Shown here piece by piece: positions 15,445 to 23,991 of a DNA stretch of 64,000 bases; positions within the stretch are counted from its first letter, which is position 1, and the number at the start of each line of letters is the position of its first letter. Both the position numbers and the translations under genes were made by a program. The notes beneath the pieces are model-generated. The model was not told the origin of the DNA. It did no database searches and worked only from the letters and a program-made list of their open reading frames with translations. The stretch is from Metallococcus carri (lineage in GTDB: Bacteria; Actinomycetota; Actinomycetes; Actinomycetales; Dermatophilaceae): positions 124,001-188,000 of the forward strand of contig NZ_JAAOIV010000002.1 in the NCBI RefSeq assembly GCF_011440275.1. The letters run 5' to 3'.

Positions 15445-17031
15445 TCAGTGGGCAGATCGTGCGGCGGTCTCGCGGCGACGCGAGCGCCGGACGACCACGG
15501 GGGCGGCCAGCAGTCCGACCGCCAGCAGGTCCGCGACGATCTCTGGCCGATTCCCCCACCGGTCGGCCAGGGTGAGTGTCGAGCGTAACGGTAACTGCCC
15601 CGCCAACACCTTTGCGGTGAAAAGCGACGAGGTGTCATGAGGGACGCCGTCCGGGGTGATCAGCGCACTGACGCCGACCGTGGAGATCTGCATCACCGAG
15701 CGGCCGTGCTCGATCGCGCGGATGCGGGAGATGCCGAGTTGCTGGGTCGACTCGGCGGTATAGCCGAAGGTCGCGTTGTTGGTCTGCACCACGATCAGCT
15801 GCGCGCCGCGCTCGACCGGTGCTCGCACCAGACCGTCGTAGGCGACCTCGAAGCAGATCACCGGGCCCACCCCGACGGTGCCCGCTGTCGCGGTCGGCAC
15901 CCGGAACACCCCGGGTGTCTTGCCGGCGGTGAAGTCGGTGGTGAGCAGGTCCACCTTGTCGCTGAAGAGCCGGAAGAACGAGCGATAGGGCATGTATTCG
16001 GCGAAGGGCACCGGGTGCTGCTTCACATAGCGGGCCACCAATCCGCGGCCCGGCTCATAGAGCATCGAGGTGTTGGACACCTTGGGCGCCGGCTCCTGGA
16101 CGACCGCGCCGACGATCGTCGGGGCGCCGATGCCGGCCACCGCGCGGATGATCTCGGTCGCGGCGTCGGCGTTGCGGGTGGGGTCGATATCGGAGGAGTT
16201 CTCCGGCCACACGACCAGATCGGGCTTGGGCATCCGGCCGGCGCGTATGTCGTTGGTTGCCTGCGCGGTCACCTTCGCGTGGTTGTCCAGCACCGCGCGG
16301 CGCTGGGCATTGAAGTCAAGGCCCGCGGTGGGGACATTGCCCTGAATCCCAATGACCTGCAACGGTTTTCCGGCCGTGGGCACCGGCCAGGCAAGGGCTG
16401 CGACAAACACCGCGACCGCGCCGGCCACCGGGACGACCACGGGCCGCAGGGTCGAGCGGAAGCCGCCGCGGGCGGCATACGTGCGCACGAGGGCCTGGAC
16501 CGCGGCGGCGAGCAGGCCGCCGACGAGAGCGACGGCGAAGGTGAGCCCGGGTGCCCCGGCGACCGAGGCGAGCGATGAGAGCGGCGCACCCGCCTGCGAC
16601 CACGCCAGCCGCGCCCAGGGCAGCCCACCGAACGGCCAGTTCGAGCGCACGGTCTCCTGCAGCACCCACATCAGCGCAATGAGCAGCGGACGGACCCGCG
16701 CGTCGGTGAGCCGACGCCCGCGACAGTCGTGCTGCTGGGCCCACGCGCAGCCGGCGCCCATCGCGGCGAGGTAGAGGGCCTCGGTGACGCCGAGCGCGAT
16801 CCAGGGCAGGTTGCCGACGTAGATGCCGCTCCAGTGCAGCACGGGCAGGAAGTAGGTGAGGCCGGCGACGAACCCCAGCAGCAGCCCGGCCCGGGTCCGC
16901 ACGCCGCGGGTGGCGAGGGCGAGCAGCGCGACGCCGACGGGAGCGAGCGGCCACCAGGCGGTGTCGGGAAAGGAGAGCCACAGGGCGAGTCCGCCCAGGG
17001 CGGCAGCGGCCAGACGGACGATCACCGGCAC
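15445..17031 (-). CDS. lnt: Apolipoprotein N-acyltransferase
   Basis: A 528-residue membrane protein that N-acylates the lipid-bearing Cys of lipoproteins. The N-terminal part (about residues 1-200) holds roughly six membrane helices; then a periplasmic nitrilase domain has the catalytic triad Glu in WPENSSD, Lys in YVKQHPVPFAEY and Cys in GPVICFEVAYDG; a last helix lies near the C-terminus (about 500-515). All catalytic residues are intact. The start is GTG 17031. It heads an operon with ppm1 and fxsA. At least two FKBP/CapA-type lipoproteins in this window are potential substrates. Confidence 0.93.
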   Translation of the reverse strand: MPVIVRLAAAALGGLALWLSFPDTAWWPLAPVGVALLALATRGVRTRAGLLLGFVAGLTYFLPVLHWSGIYVGNLPWIALGVTEALYLAAMGAGCAWAQQHDCRGRRLTDARVRPLLIALMWVLQETVRSNWPFGGLPWARLAWSQAGAPLSSLASVAGAPGLTFAVALVGGLLAAAVQALVRTYAARGGFRSTLRPVVVPVAGAVAVFVAALAWPVPTAGKPLQVIGIQGNVPTAGLDFNAQRRAVLDNHAKVTAQATNDIRAGRMPKPDLVVWPENSSDIDPTRNADAATEIIRAVAGIGAPTIVGAVVQEPAPKVSNTSMLYEPGRGLVARYVKQHPVPFAEYMPYRSFFRLFSDKVDLLTTDFTAGKTPGVFRVPTATAGTVGVGPVICFEVAYDGLVRAPVERGAQLIVVQTNNATFGYTAESTQQLGISRIRAIEHGRSVMQISTVGVSALITPDGVPHDTSSLFTAKVLAGQLPLRSTLTLADRWGNRPEIVADLLAVGLLAAPVVVRRSRRRETAARSAH

Positions 17032-17072
17032 AGCCTAAGTGAGCCGGTTGTGACCACCGGTGCCCGGACATG

Positions 17073-17150
17073 CAGATGGGCCCCATGGCATCGTTGGGAC
17101 CAATACGCAAAGACTTGCGCACGTTATCTACTAGATGCGGGGCCCATCTG
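17073..17150. repeat. Long structured inverted repeat in the lnt-ybaK divergent region
   Basis: CAGATGGGCCCC (17073-17084) and GGGGCCCATCTG (17139-17150) are perfect inverted arms. On the minus strand the stem extends through GCATC/GATGC past a three-base bulge, and inside it lies a second stem-loop (TGCGCAA with TTGCGTA, one wobble). The 78-base element could fold into a two-stem RNA or be the ends of a tiny mobile element. It is not a tRNA: no TTCGA loop or D-loop pattern is present. It lies in the 281-base gap between divergent genes, upstream of lnt. Confidence 0.6.
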
Positions 17151-17195
17151 TCGTGCACGCCAAGTTACTGCACCGTGGGTTAGTGTCAAAGTGGT

Positions 17196-17231
17196 GCTGA
17201 CCTGCGACAACGCACATCGCTGCAGGTCAGC
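17196..17231. promoter_or_regulatory. 10-bp inverted repeat upstream of ybaK
   Basis: GCTGACCTGC (17196-17205) and GCAGGTCAGC (17222-17231) are exact reverse complements separated by 16 bases. The element lies 82 bp upstream of the ybaK start and 165 bp upstream of the lnt start. It could be a dimeric repressor site or a 5'-UTR hairpin; no regulator can be assigned. No T-run follows, so it is not a simple terminator. Confidence 0.45.
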
Positions 17232-17312
17232 GCGCACGCTGCGGGCGAGGAATTGACCGAAATTTTGATGTGTGCGCGGCGTGTCGCAGCCGACACGCCG
17301 CGGGGAGGTGGC

Positions 17313-17819
17313 ATGGCCAAGCGAGCCGGCGCTGACACGGCTGGGACGCCCGCGACGCGGGTGCTGCGCGAGGCGGGCGTGGCCTTCGAGGTGCGCACCT
17401 ACGAGCACAACGAGAGCGCACCGTCATACGGTCTGGAAGCCGCCGAGGCACTGGGTGAGCCGACGGAGATTGTCTTCAAAACCCTTGTGGCACAAACGGA
17501 TCGATCACAGGACAAGGGTCTGGTGGTCGCGGTGGTGCCGGTGCACCGCCAACTCGACCTCAAGGCGCTGGCCCACGCGGTGGGTGCCAAGCGCGCCACC
17601 CTCGCCGAGCCACAACTGGTCGAGCGAACGACCGGTTATGTGCTCGGCGGCGTCAGCCCGATCGGCCAGAAGCGCCCCTTGTTGACGATCGTCGACGGGT
17701 CGGCCATGAGCCACGAGCGGGTGCTGGTGAGCGGCGGCCGGCGCGGCACCGACCTGGAACTGTCGCCGGCCGACCTGCTGCGCGTCACCGGTGCGAGCAC
17801 GGCACCGATCGCGCGATGA
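17313..17819 (+). CDS. ybaK: Cys-tRNA(Pro) deacylase YbaK/EbsC
   Basis: A 168-residue YbaK-fold editing protein that hydrolyses mischarged Cys-tRNA(Pro). Family residues include the Lys in EIVFKTLV, the VVAVVPVHRQLDLKALA stretch and YVLGGVSPIGQKR, whose GG/SP loop shapes the active site. The ATG at 17313 is chosen because GGGGAGG stands at good spacing and the conserved domain starts 15 residues later. The upstream gap holds two inverted repeats. It converges on the Lrp-like gene with a three-base gap. Confidence 0.9.
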   Translation: MAKRAGADTAGTPATRVLREAGVAFEVRTYEHNESAPSYGLEAAEALGEPTEIVFKTLVAQTDRSQDKGLVVAVVPVHRQLDLKALAHAVGAKRATLAEPQLVERTTGYVLGGVSPIGQKRPLLTIVDGSAMSHERVLVSGGRRGTDLELSPADLLRVTGASTAPIAR

Positions 17820-17822
17820 GGC

Positions 17823-18266
17823 TCACTCCGGCAGCGCGCTGCGGTCCTCCCACGGCGTGCTCAGCACGACCGTGGTGCGCGTGGTGACGCCGGCGCGCGA
17901 CCGGATGGTGGCGAGCAACTCCTCGAGTTCCTGCGGGCCGCTCACCCGCACCTTGAGGACGTAACTCTCCTCCCCTGCCACCGAGAAGCACGAGTCGATC
18001 GCCGACACCTCCCGCAACCGGTCGGGGATGTCGTCCGGCGCCGCCGGGTCGACAGGAGTGATCGACACCAGCGCGGTCAGCGGCAGACCGGCCGCCTCGT
18101 GGTCGATCCGCGCGGCATAACCCTGCAGCACGCCGCGCTCCTCCAGCCGCCGCACGCGCTGGTGCACGGCCGACACGGACAGGCCGGTGTCCTTGCCGAG
18201 ATCGGTGAAACTGCGCCGCCCGTCTCGTGCCAGCACCGCAACGATCCGCCGGTCCAGTTCCTCCAT
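17823..18266 (-). CDS. Lrp/AsnC family transcriptional regulator
   Basis: A 147-residue regulator: an N-terminal helix-turn-helix (residues 1-55, FTDLGKDTGLSVSAVHQRVR) and a C-terminal RAM ligand domain with GEESYVLKVRV. Proteins of this family form octamers and sense amino acids, often regulating nearby transport or metabolism genes. I use ATG 18266, which matches the family start MEELDRRIV; ATG 18287 would add seven residues. It diverges from the exonuclease gene with only 27 bp between starts, so it may regulate itself and possibly that gene. The ligand is unknown. Confidence 0.88.
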   Translation of the reverse strand: MEELDRRIVAVLARDGRRSFTDLGKDTGLSVSAVHQRVRRLEERGVLQGYAARIDHEAAGLPLTALVSITPVDPAAPDDIPDRLREVSAIDSCFSVAGEESYVLKVRVSGPQELEELLATIRSRAGVTTRTTVVLSTPWEDRSALPE

Positions 18267-18293
18267 GGGGCCACCGTAGAGCAGCATGGGCCC

Positions 18294-19217
18294 ATGACAC
18301 CGAGGCTGCTGCTGCTGGATTCCGCGAGTCTGTACTTCCGTGCGTTCTTCGGCGTGCCGGACCGCCGCACCCGCCCCGGAGAGCCGCCCACCAATGCCGT
18401 GCGCGGCTTCCTCGACATGATCGCCACCCTGGTGGAGCGCGAGCGACCGACCGATCTCGTCGCCTGCTGGGACGACGACTGGCGCCCGGAGTTCCGCGTG
18501 TCCGCGATCCCGTCATACAAGGCGCACCGGGTCTCCGAGGACGGCGGCGAGGAGGTGCCGGAGGATCTCAACGTCCAGGTGCCGGTGATCGTGGAGGTGC
18601 TTGCCGCGCTCGGCATCTGCCGGCTCGGGGTGCCCGGTTATGAGGCTGACGACGTGATCGGCACGCTCGTGCACACCCGCCGCGGCAGCGGGCCGATCGA
18701 CGTGGTGACCGGCGACCGTGACCTGTTCCAGCTCGCCGACGACGCGAACTCGGTGCGCATCCTCTACACCGCCAAGGGCGGCGTGCGGGACCCGCAGATC
18801 GTCGACCAGTCCTATCTGCAGTCGGCGTATGGCGTCGCCACCGGCCAGGCGTATGCCGACATGGCCGTGCTGCGCGGAGACACCAGCGACGGCCTGCCCG
18901 GGGTGGCCGGGATCGGTGAGAAGACCGCAGCACAACTCATCGCGCAGTACGGCACGCTGGCCGGGGTGCGGGCCGCACTGGCCGACGGCGACCCGCAGAT
19001 CAAGGGGGCGCGGCGCACCCGGCTGGAGGAGGCTGCGGCATACCTCGATGTCGCGCCCGCGGTGGTGCAGGTCGCGCCGGACGCGCCGCTGCCCGCCGAC
19101 CTGGACACCTCGCTGCCGGCCGCGCCGCGGGACCCCGAGGCACTGGCCGACCTGGTGGAGACCTACGGCCTGGGCAGCCCCGCCCGCCGGGTGGTGGCGG
19201 CGCTGGCCCGGGACTAA
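18294..19217 (+). CDS. 5'-3' exonuclease (Pol I N-terminal FEN-like)
   Basis: A 307-residue stand-alone relative of the 5' nuclease domain of DNA polymerase I. LLLLDSASLYFRAFF starts the PIN-like fold with its first Asp; acidic metal ligands follow in GYEADDVIG and VVTGDRDLFQL; the helix-hairpin-helix is DGLPGVAGIGEKTAAQL. It would trim flaps or RNA primers independently of PolA. The ATG at 18294 is the first Met of the conserved domain. It is divergent from the Lrp-like gene and overlaps the convergent PH-domain gene by four bases. Confidence 0.9.
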   Translation: MTPRLLLLDSASLYFRAFFGVPDRRTRPGEPPTNAVRGFLDMIATLVERERPTDLVACWDDDWRPEFRVSAIPSYKAHRVSEDGGEEVPEDLNVQVPVIVEVLAALGICRLGVPGYEADDVIGTLVHTRRGSGPIDVVTGDRDLFQLADDANSVRILYTAKGGVRDPQIVDQSYLQSAYGVATGQAYADMAVLRGDTSDGLPGVAGIGEKTAAQLIAQYGTLAGVRAALADGDPQIKGARRTRLEEAAAYLDVAPAVVQVAPDAPLPADLDTSLPAAPRDPEALADLVETYGLGSPARRVVAALARD

Positions 19218-19906
19218 GGCTCCTGCCGCGGCAACGGTCGCGTCGCACCGCCGTCGCGCAGCCCCTGCTCATAACCCGAGCGGTAGTCCGGTGACTCGTC
19301 ATACCTCGGGTCATAGCCGGTGTCCTCGAACCCGCCGTATGCCGGGGCACCGCCGCGCCGACCGCGCGCTCGCATCCGCGGCTCACCGGGTGCGTACGCG
19401 CCGTCGTCGTCGGCGCCATCCTCCTGGCTGAACAGCAGCTCGTGCAGCGTGACTTGGGCGTGCTCGACGCGTGGGACATCGGTGAGGCGCAGCGGCACTT
19501 GCTCGGAGGCGTCGGAGACCACGAGCGTGCCGCAGCCGAGCACCCGGTCGAGCAGGCCCTTCTCGTAGGACACGTCGTTGATCCGGAAGAGCGGGATATC
19601 GCGGCCGCTCTTGGTGAGGATGCCCGAGCGAGTGATGAGTCGCCGGTTGGTGATGACGTACTGCTGGCTGCGCCATCGCCAGATCGGCACCAGCACCCAG
19701 ACGATCACGATGAGCAGCGCAGCGATCCCGATCGCGAGCAGGAGCCACTGGCGAAAATCGTTCTGCGGCAACCAGATCAGCGCGGCGGCCACAAGGGCGA
19801 GCATCGCGATCAGCAGCAGGATCGGGCCGAAGATCTTCTTGACGTGGGTGCGCATCGCGAGCACGACGTGCTCGCCCGAGGTGAGCTGCTTGCTGGAGAT
19901 CCCCAT
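19214..19906 (-). CDS. Bacterial PH domain membrane protein
   Basis: A 230-residue protein with two adjoining membrane helices (about residues 27-47 and 53-75) and then a bacterial PH2 domain (about 80-165) with the pattern YVITNRRLITRSGILTK. The long C-terminal tail is Gly/Tyr/Asp-rich and probably disordered. Such proteins are membrane-anchored and their role is mostly unknown; some contribute to envelope stress or secretion. Start ATG 19906 begins MGISSKQLTSGEHVV, typical of the family. It lies 34 bp downstream of helY in the same direction. Confidence 0.82.
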   Translation of the reverse strand: MGISSKQLTSGEHVVLAMRTHVKKIFGPILLLIAMLALVAAALIWLPQNDFRQWLLLAIGIAALLIVIVWVLVPIWRWRSQQYVITNRRLITRSGILTKSGRDIPLFRINDVSYEKGLLDRVLGCGTLVVSDASEQVPLRLTDVPRVEHAQVTLHELLFSQEDGADDDGAYAPGEPRMRARGRRGGAPAYGGFEDTGYDPRYDESPDYRSGYEQGLRDGGATRPLPRQEP

Positions 19907-19940
19907 GCCTTCATCCTGCCAGGCGGTGCCTGCCGGGGCT

Positions 19941-22706
19941 TCAGTCCAGCCGGTCGGCGGCGACCACACCGCGCATGACCGCATCGACGGCGGTCTTCGC
20001 CGTGCGGCGCAGAGCGTCGTCGGGCGCCGCGTCGGCCACCTGGTCGAGCAGGTCGACGATCTGCTTGCACCGCCGCACGAAATCCCCGGCGGACAGATCG
20101 CTGCCGCGCAGGACCGTCTCCAGCCGGCCGCCGGCCGCCCAGCGGTGCACCGGCCAGACGATCGAGGGGTCGGGCTCGGCCATCGGGGTGAGCCGGTGCC
20201 GGGCCGCGCGCTCGACCAGCCCGGCCCACACATCGTGGGCGGTGTCGATCGCCTGCCCGACCTCCTTGGACGGGATGCGCGGGTCGGGGTCGGGCCCGTC
20301 GCCCCGCGAGGTGTGCACGAGGGCGCTCACCACCGCCGCGAGCGAGGGCGCGTCCAGGCCACGCCATACGTCTTGGCGCAGGCATTCGGCGACGAGCAGG
20401 TCCTTCTCGGCATAGATGCGCTGCAGCATCCGGCCGTCCTCGGTGACCCGCTGCCCGTCGTCGGTGAGATAGCCGAGCTCGCCGAGCAGGTCGCAGACCC
20501 GGTCAAAGGTGCGCGCGACGGTGTGGGTGCGGCTGTCGACCTTGCGGCGCAATCCCTCGGTCTCGCGGTGCAGCTGCCACCAACGCTCGGCCCAGCGGGC
20601 GTGCTGCTCGCGGTAGGGGCAGTCGTGGCACGGGTGCGCGCGGACCTGCTCGCGCAGCCGGGCCACCTGCTCGCGCGCGGCCTCGTCGCCGTCGTCGACC
20701 GGCGGCTGCTCGGTCGGCCCGGGGTCGCGGGGAGCCTTGGCGCGCAACGTCGCCGCGAGATCGGCCCGAGCCTTGCGGTCGCGGTGGTTGAACCGCTTGG
20801 GCACCGGCAGCTGCATGATCGGCGCCACCGGGCCGTCCAGGTCGGACTCGGTGAGCCGGTGCGTGCGCCCGCCCGTGGTGAGCACGAACGGTTGTGGGTC
20901 ACCACGCCGCGGGGTGTCCATGCTGAGCACCAGCGCGAGCCCGGCCCGTCGGCCATCGCGCACCCGGATCACGTCGCCCGGGTGCAACTCGGTCAGCGAG
21001 ACCGCGGCTGCGGCCCGGCGGCTGGCGCTGCGAGCGCGGCTGGCCGCCTTCTCGGCGTCGGACAGTTCGCGGCGCAGCGCGGCATATTCGGCGAAATCGC
21101 CGAGGTGACAACGCATCGCCTCGGCATATCCCTCGAGGCCCTCCTCGTTCTTGGCGATCGTGCGGGCCACCCCCACCACCGACCGGTCGGCCTGGAACTG
21201 CGCGAAGGACGCCTCGAGGGTGCTGCGCGCGGTGCCGCGCCCGAGCCGGTCGACGAGGTTGACCGCCATATTCGCGGTCGGCACGAAGCTGGAGCGCAGC
21301 GGATAGGTGCGGGTGCTCGCCAGGCCGCCGACCTCCTCCGGAGTGGCGTCCCGGCCGTAGAGGACGACGGCATGCCCCTCGACGTCGATGCCACGGCGGC
21401 CGGCTCGCCCGGTGAGCTGGGTGAACTCGGCGGGCGTCACGGGTGCGTGCGTCTCGCCGTTGAACTTGACCAGCTTCTCCAGCACGACGGTGCGGGCGGG
21501 CATGTTCACCCCGAGGGCGAGGGTCTCGGTCGCGAAGACCGCCCGGATCCGCCCGGCGATGAACAACTCCTCGACGATCTCGCGGAAGGTCGGCAGCATG
21601 CCGGCGTGGTGCGCCGCGAAGCCGCGGCTCAGCCCCTCGACGAAGTCCCAGTAACCGAGGATCGTCAGGTCTTCCTCGGGCAGATCGCGGACGCGCTCCT
21701 CGACCAGCCGGCGGATGCGCTCACCCTCCTCCGGCGGCACCAGCCGCAGCCCCCAGGCGAGCAGCTGAGACACGGCGGCCTCGCAACCGACCCGGCTGAA
21801 GATGAAGGTGATCGCCGGCAGCAGGCCGTCGCGATCCAAGGCCTCGATGACTTCCGCCCGGCTCGGGCCACGCGGCGGGCGGCCGGCCCGGACGGGTCCG
21901 CCTCGGCCGTGCCGTTCGCGACCGCGCCTGCCCCGCGGTGCGCCCTCGTCGAGCCGTTGCCCGCGGCGGTCCTCACGCAGCCGCTGAATCCGTTGCCGCA
22001 GAACGGGATTGATCCGCAAGCGATCGTCACCGTCGCGATCGGCGAACAGATCGAAGAGTTGCTGGCCGACCATCATGTGCTGCCACAGCGGCACCGGCCG
22101 GTGCTCCTCGACAATGACCGAGGTGTCGCCGCGGACCTCGCGCAGCCAGTCGCCGAACTCCTCGGCGTTGCTGACAGTGGCCGACAGGGCGATGAGCTGC
22201 ACCGCCTCCGGCAGCTGGATGATGACTTCCTCCCAGACCGCGCCGCGGAACCGGTCGGCGAGATAGTGCACCTCGTCCATCACCACGAAGCCGAGACCGG
22301 CCAGGGTGGGCGATTCGGCATACAGCATGTTGCGCAGCACCTCGGTGGTCATCACGACCACCGGTGCCTCCCCGTTGATCGAGGAGTCACCCGTCAGCAG
22401 ACCGACCTTGTCGGCGCCGTGGCGGGCGACCAGATCGGCATACTTCTGGTTCGACAGCGCCTTGATCGGCGTGGTGTAGAAGCATTTGCGCCCGCTGTTC
22501 AAGGCGAGGTATGCCGCGAACTCACCCACCACGGTCTTGCCGGCGCCGGTGGGCGCGGCGACCAGCACGCCACGCCCGTCCTGGACCGCGGCGCAACCCT
22601 GCTGCTGGAAGGGGTCGAGCGGGAAGTCGTAGCTCGCGGCGAACCGCTCGAGGTGACTGCTGTCGAACCGGCGGGCCGGAGTGCTGAGTCGTTCTGCGCC
22701 GGTCAT
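19941..22706 (-). CDS. helY: Ski2/Mtr4-like DEVH-box RNA helicase HelY
   Basis: A 921-residue superfamily 2 helicase. Walker A AAPTGAGKT is near residue 50, motif II DEVH near 143, motif III SAT near 170, and motif VI QLTGRAGRRG near 430; a C-terminal accessory region completes the Ski2-like architecture seen in M. tuberculosis HelY (Rv2092c). It contains a basic Arg/Gly-rich insertion at about residues 250-280 just before the second RecA domain. It probably unwinds RNA. The start is ATG 22706, 26 bp after tatC, in the conserved helY-tatCA-pafCB order. Confidence 0.92.
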   Translation of the reverse strand: MTGAERLSTPARRFDSSHLERFAASYDFPLDPFQQQGCAAVQDGRGVLVAAPTGAGKTVVGEFAAYLALNSGRKCFYTTPIKALSNQKYADLVARHGADKVGLLTGDSSINGEAPVVVMTTEVLRNMLYAESPTLAGLGFVVMDEVHYLADRFRGAVWEEVIIQLPEAVQLIALSATVSNAEEFGDWLREVRGDTSVIVEEHRPVPLWQHMMVGQQLFDLFADRDGDDRLRINPVLRQRIQRLREDRRGQRLDEGAPRGRRGRERHGRGGPVRAGRPPRGPSRAEVIEALDRDGLLPAITFIFSRVGCEAAVSQLLAWGLRLVPPEEGERIRRLVEERVRDLPEEDLTILGYWDFVEGLSRGFAAHHAGMLPTFREIVEELFIAGRIRAVFATETLALGVNMPARTVVLEKLVKFNGETHAPVTPAEFTQLTGRAGRRGIDVEGHAVVLYGRDATPEEVGGLASTRTYPLRSSFVPTANMAVNLVDRLGRGTARSTLEASFAQFQADRSVVGVARTIAKNEEGLEGYAEAMRCHLGDFAEYAALRRELSDAEKAASRARSASRRAAAAVSLTELHPGDVIRVRDGRRAGLALVLSMDTPRRGDPQPFVLTTGGRTHRLTESDLDGPVAPIMQLPVPKRFNHRDRKARADLAATLRAKAPRDPGPTEQPPVDDGDEAAREQVARLREQVRAHPCHDCPYREQHARWAERWWQLHRETEGLRRKVDSRTHTVARTFDRVCDLLGELGYLTDDGQRVTEDGRMLQRIYAEKDLLVAECLRQDVWRGLDAPSLAAVVSALVHTSRGDGPDPDPRIPSKEVGQAIDTAHDVWAGLVERAARHRLTPMAEPDPSIVWPVHRWAAGGRLETVLRGSDLSAGDFVRRCKQIVDLLDQVADAAPDDALRRTAKTAVDAVMRGVVAADRLD

Positions 22707-22732
22707 GCCGCCAGGCTAACCAGCGCGACGGC

Positions 22733-23560
22733 TCAGACGGCGGAAGTCTGGTCGTCGGGCACGTCGAGCCATGCCGGACGCTCCTTCTCGCGGCGCTTGT
22801 CGAGCAGGACCGAGATGCCGGCCGCGATGAAGTACAGCATGATCATCGGGATCATCAGCGCCAGCATCGACCAGGCGTCCGGCGCCGGGCACATCACGGC
22901 GCAGAAGACCGCGATGAGCATGACCGCGACCCGCCAGCCCTTGAGCATGACCTGGCCCGGGAGCACCCGCACCATGTTGAGGCCGACCAGGAAGACCGGC
23001 AGCAGGAACGCCAGGCCGAAGACCAGGATGAACTTGGTGACGAAGCTGACGTACTTCTGCGCATCGGTGAGATTGGCGCTGCCGGGGGTGTCCGGGGTGG
23101 CGCCGAGCAGGAAGTCCACCGCATTCGGCAGGCCGAGGTTGGCTGCCCAGCAGCCGAGTGCGAACAGTGGGACGGCGACGGCGAGAAAGAGCACGCCGGT
23201 GCGCTTCTCCTTGCGGGTCAGGCCGGGTGCGAGGAAGGCCCAGATCTGCCACAACCAGATCGGGCTGGCGACCAGCACACCGAACCACAGCGCGATCTTC
23301 AGCTTGATGCCGAAGGCTTCGGAAACGCCATTGGCGCTGTAATTGAGCACGCCCGCGTTGGCGTAGTGGTGCTCGCTGCGCACATAGGCCAGGGGGGCCT
23401 CGAACCACGGCACGATGGTCGAGTCGTAGATCGACCATCCCCAAAACCCGCCGATCACAATGGCGATCGCGCAGATCAGCAGCCGGCGCCGGAATTCGCG
23501 GAAGTGCTCCCCGAGCGACATCCGGGCTTCGGGGTTGTCCTTACGGCCCAGCAGCGCCAT
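22733..23560 (-). CDS. tatC: Sec-independent translocase subunit TatC
   Basis: A 275-residue six-helix protein, the receptor for twin-arginine signal peptides. The N-terminal MSLGEHFREFRRRL with the conserved Glu and Arg, and the FAFLAPGL-type loop (WAFLAPGLTRKEKR), are family hallmarks. It acts with TatA in the cytoplasmic membrane to export folded proteins. The ATG at 23560 is used; an internal ATG 13 codons on is an alternative. It is 12 bp after tatA. No separate tatB is seen in this window, as is usual when a bifunctional TatA or a distant tatB is present. Confidence 0.95.
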   Translation of the reverse strand: MALLGRKDNPEARMSLGEHFREFRRRLLICAIAIVIGGFWGWSIYDSTIVPWFEAPLAYVRSEHHYANAGVLNYSANGVSEAFGIKLKIALWFGVLVASPIWLWQIWAFLAPGLTRKEKRTGVLFLAVAVPLFALGCWAANLGLPNAVDFLLGATPDTPGSANLTDAQKYVSFVTKFILVFGLAFLLPVFLVGLNMVRVLPGQVMLKGWRVAVMLIAVFCAVMCPAPDAWSMLALMIPMIMLYFIAAGISVLLDKRREKERPAWLDVPDDQTSAV

Positions 23561-23572
23561 GACCGCCGCGGA

Positions 23573-23890
23573 TCAGGAGGACGAGCCGGTGGAGCCGGGG
23601 TATTGCGGGGTGTCGCCGTGCTGACCGGGCTGCTGGGGGAAACCCTGCGGGTGACCGGCCTGCGCGTTGGCCTGGGCGCTGGCCGGTGGGGCCTGCTGGG
23701 TGCGCGGGTCGACCTTCTCCCCCGGGACCGTCTCGCCGGCGGCGTCCTTCTTCATCTCGCCCATCTCCGACTTCAGGATCCGAGCGGAGCGACCGAGGCT
23801 GCGTGCGGCGTCGGGCAGCTTCTTCCAGCCGAAGAGGATGACGATGACCAGAACGAGGATGATGATGTGCCAGGGCTCGAGCGCACGCAT
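23573..23890 (-). CDS. tatA: Twin-arginine translocase subunit TatA/E
   Basis: A 105-residue protein with an N-terminal membrane helix (residues about 6-22), the [16 protein letters not shown] hinge and amphipathic helix, and a Gln/Pro/Gly-rich tail likely to be disordered. It forms the oligomeric pore part of the Tat system. The hinge FG and the KLP sequence are the family marks. Start ATG 23890. It precedes tatC by 12 bp; the upstream pafC stop is 101 bp away, leaving room for a promoter, though none is clear. Confidence 0.93.
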   Translation of the reverse strand: MRALEPWHIIILVLVIVILFGWKKLPDAARSLGRSARILKSEMGEMKKDAAGETVPGEKVDPRTQQAPPASAQANAQAGHPQGFPQQPGQHGDTPQYPGSTGSSS

Positions 23891-23991
23891 GAGAGTGAGT
23901 CCTTGATCGTCGGTTGGCGCCCGGGTCGGACGCGTCAACCATGCTACGTGATCGCGGCCACGGCCCGGATCACCTGTCGGCGCGCCCTCGC

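Noticed and set aside
17073-17150. tRNA gene
   Set aside because: A seven-base acceptor-like stem is present, but there is no T-loop TTCGA, no D-loop pattern and no credible anticodon arm.
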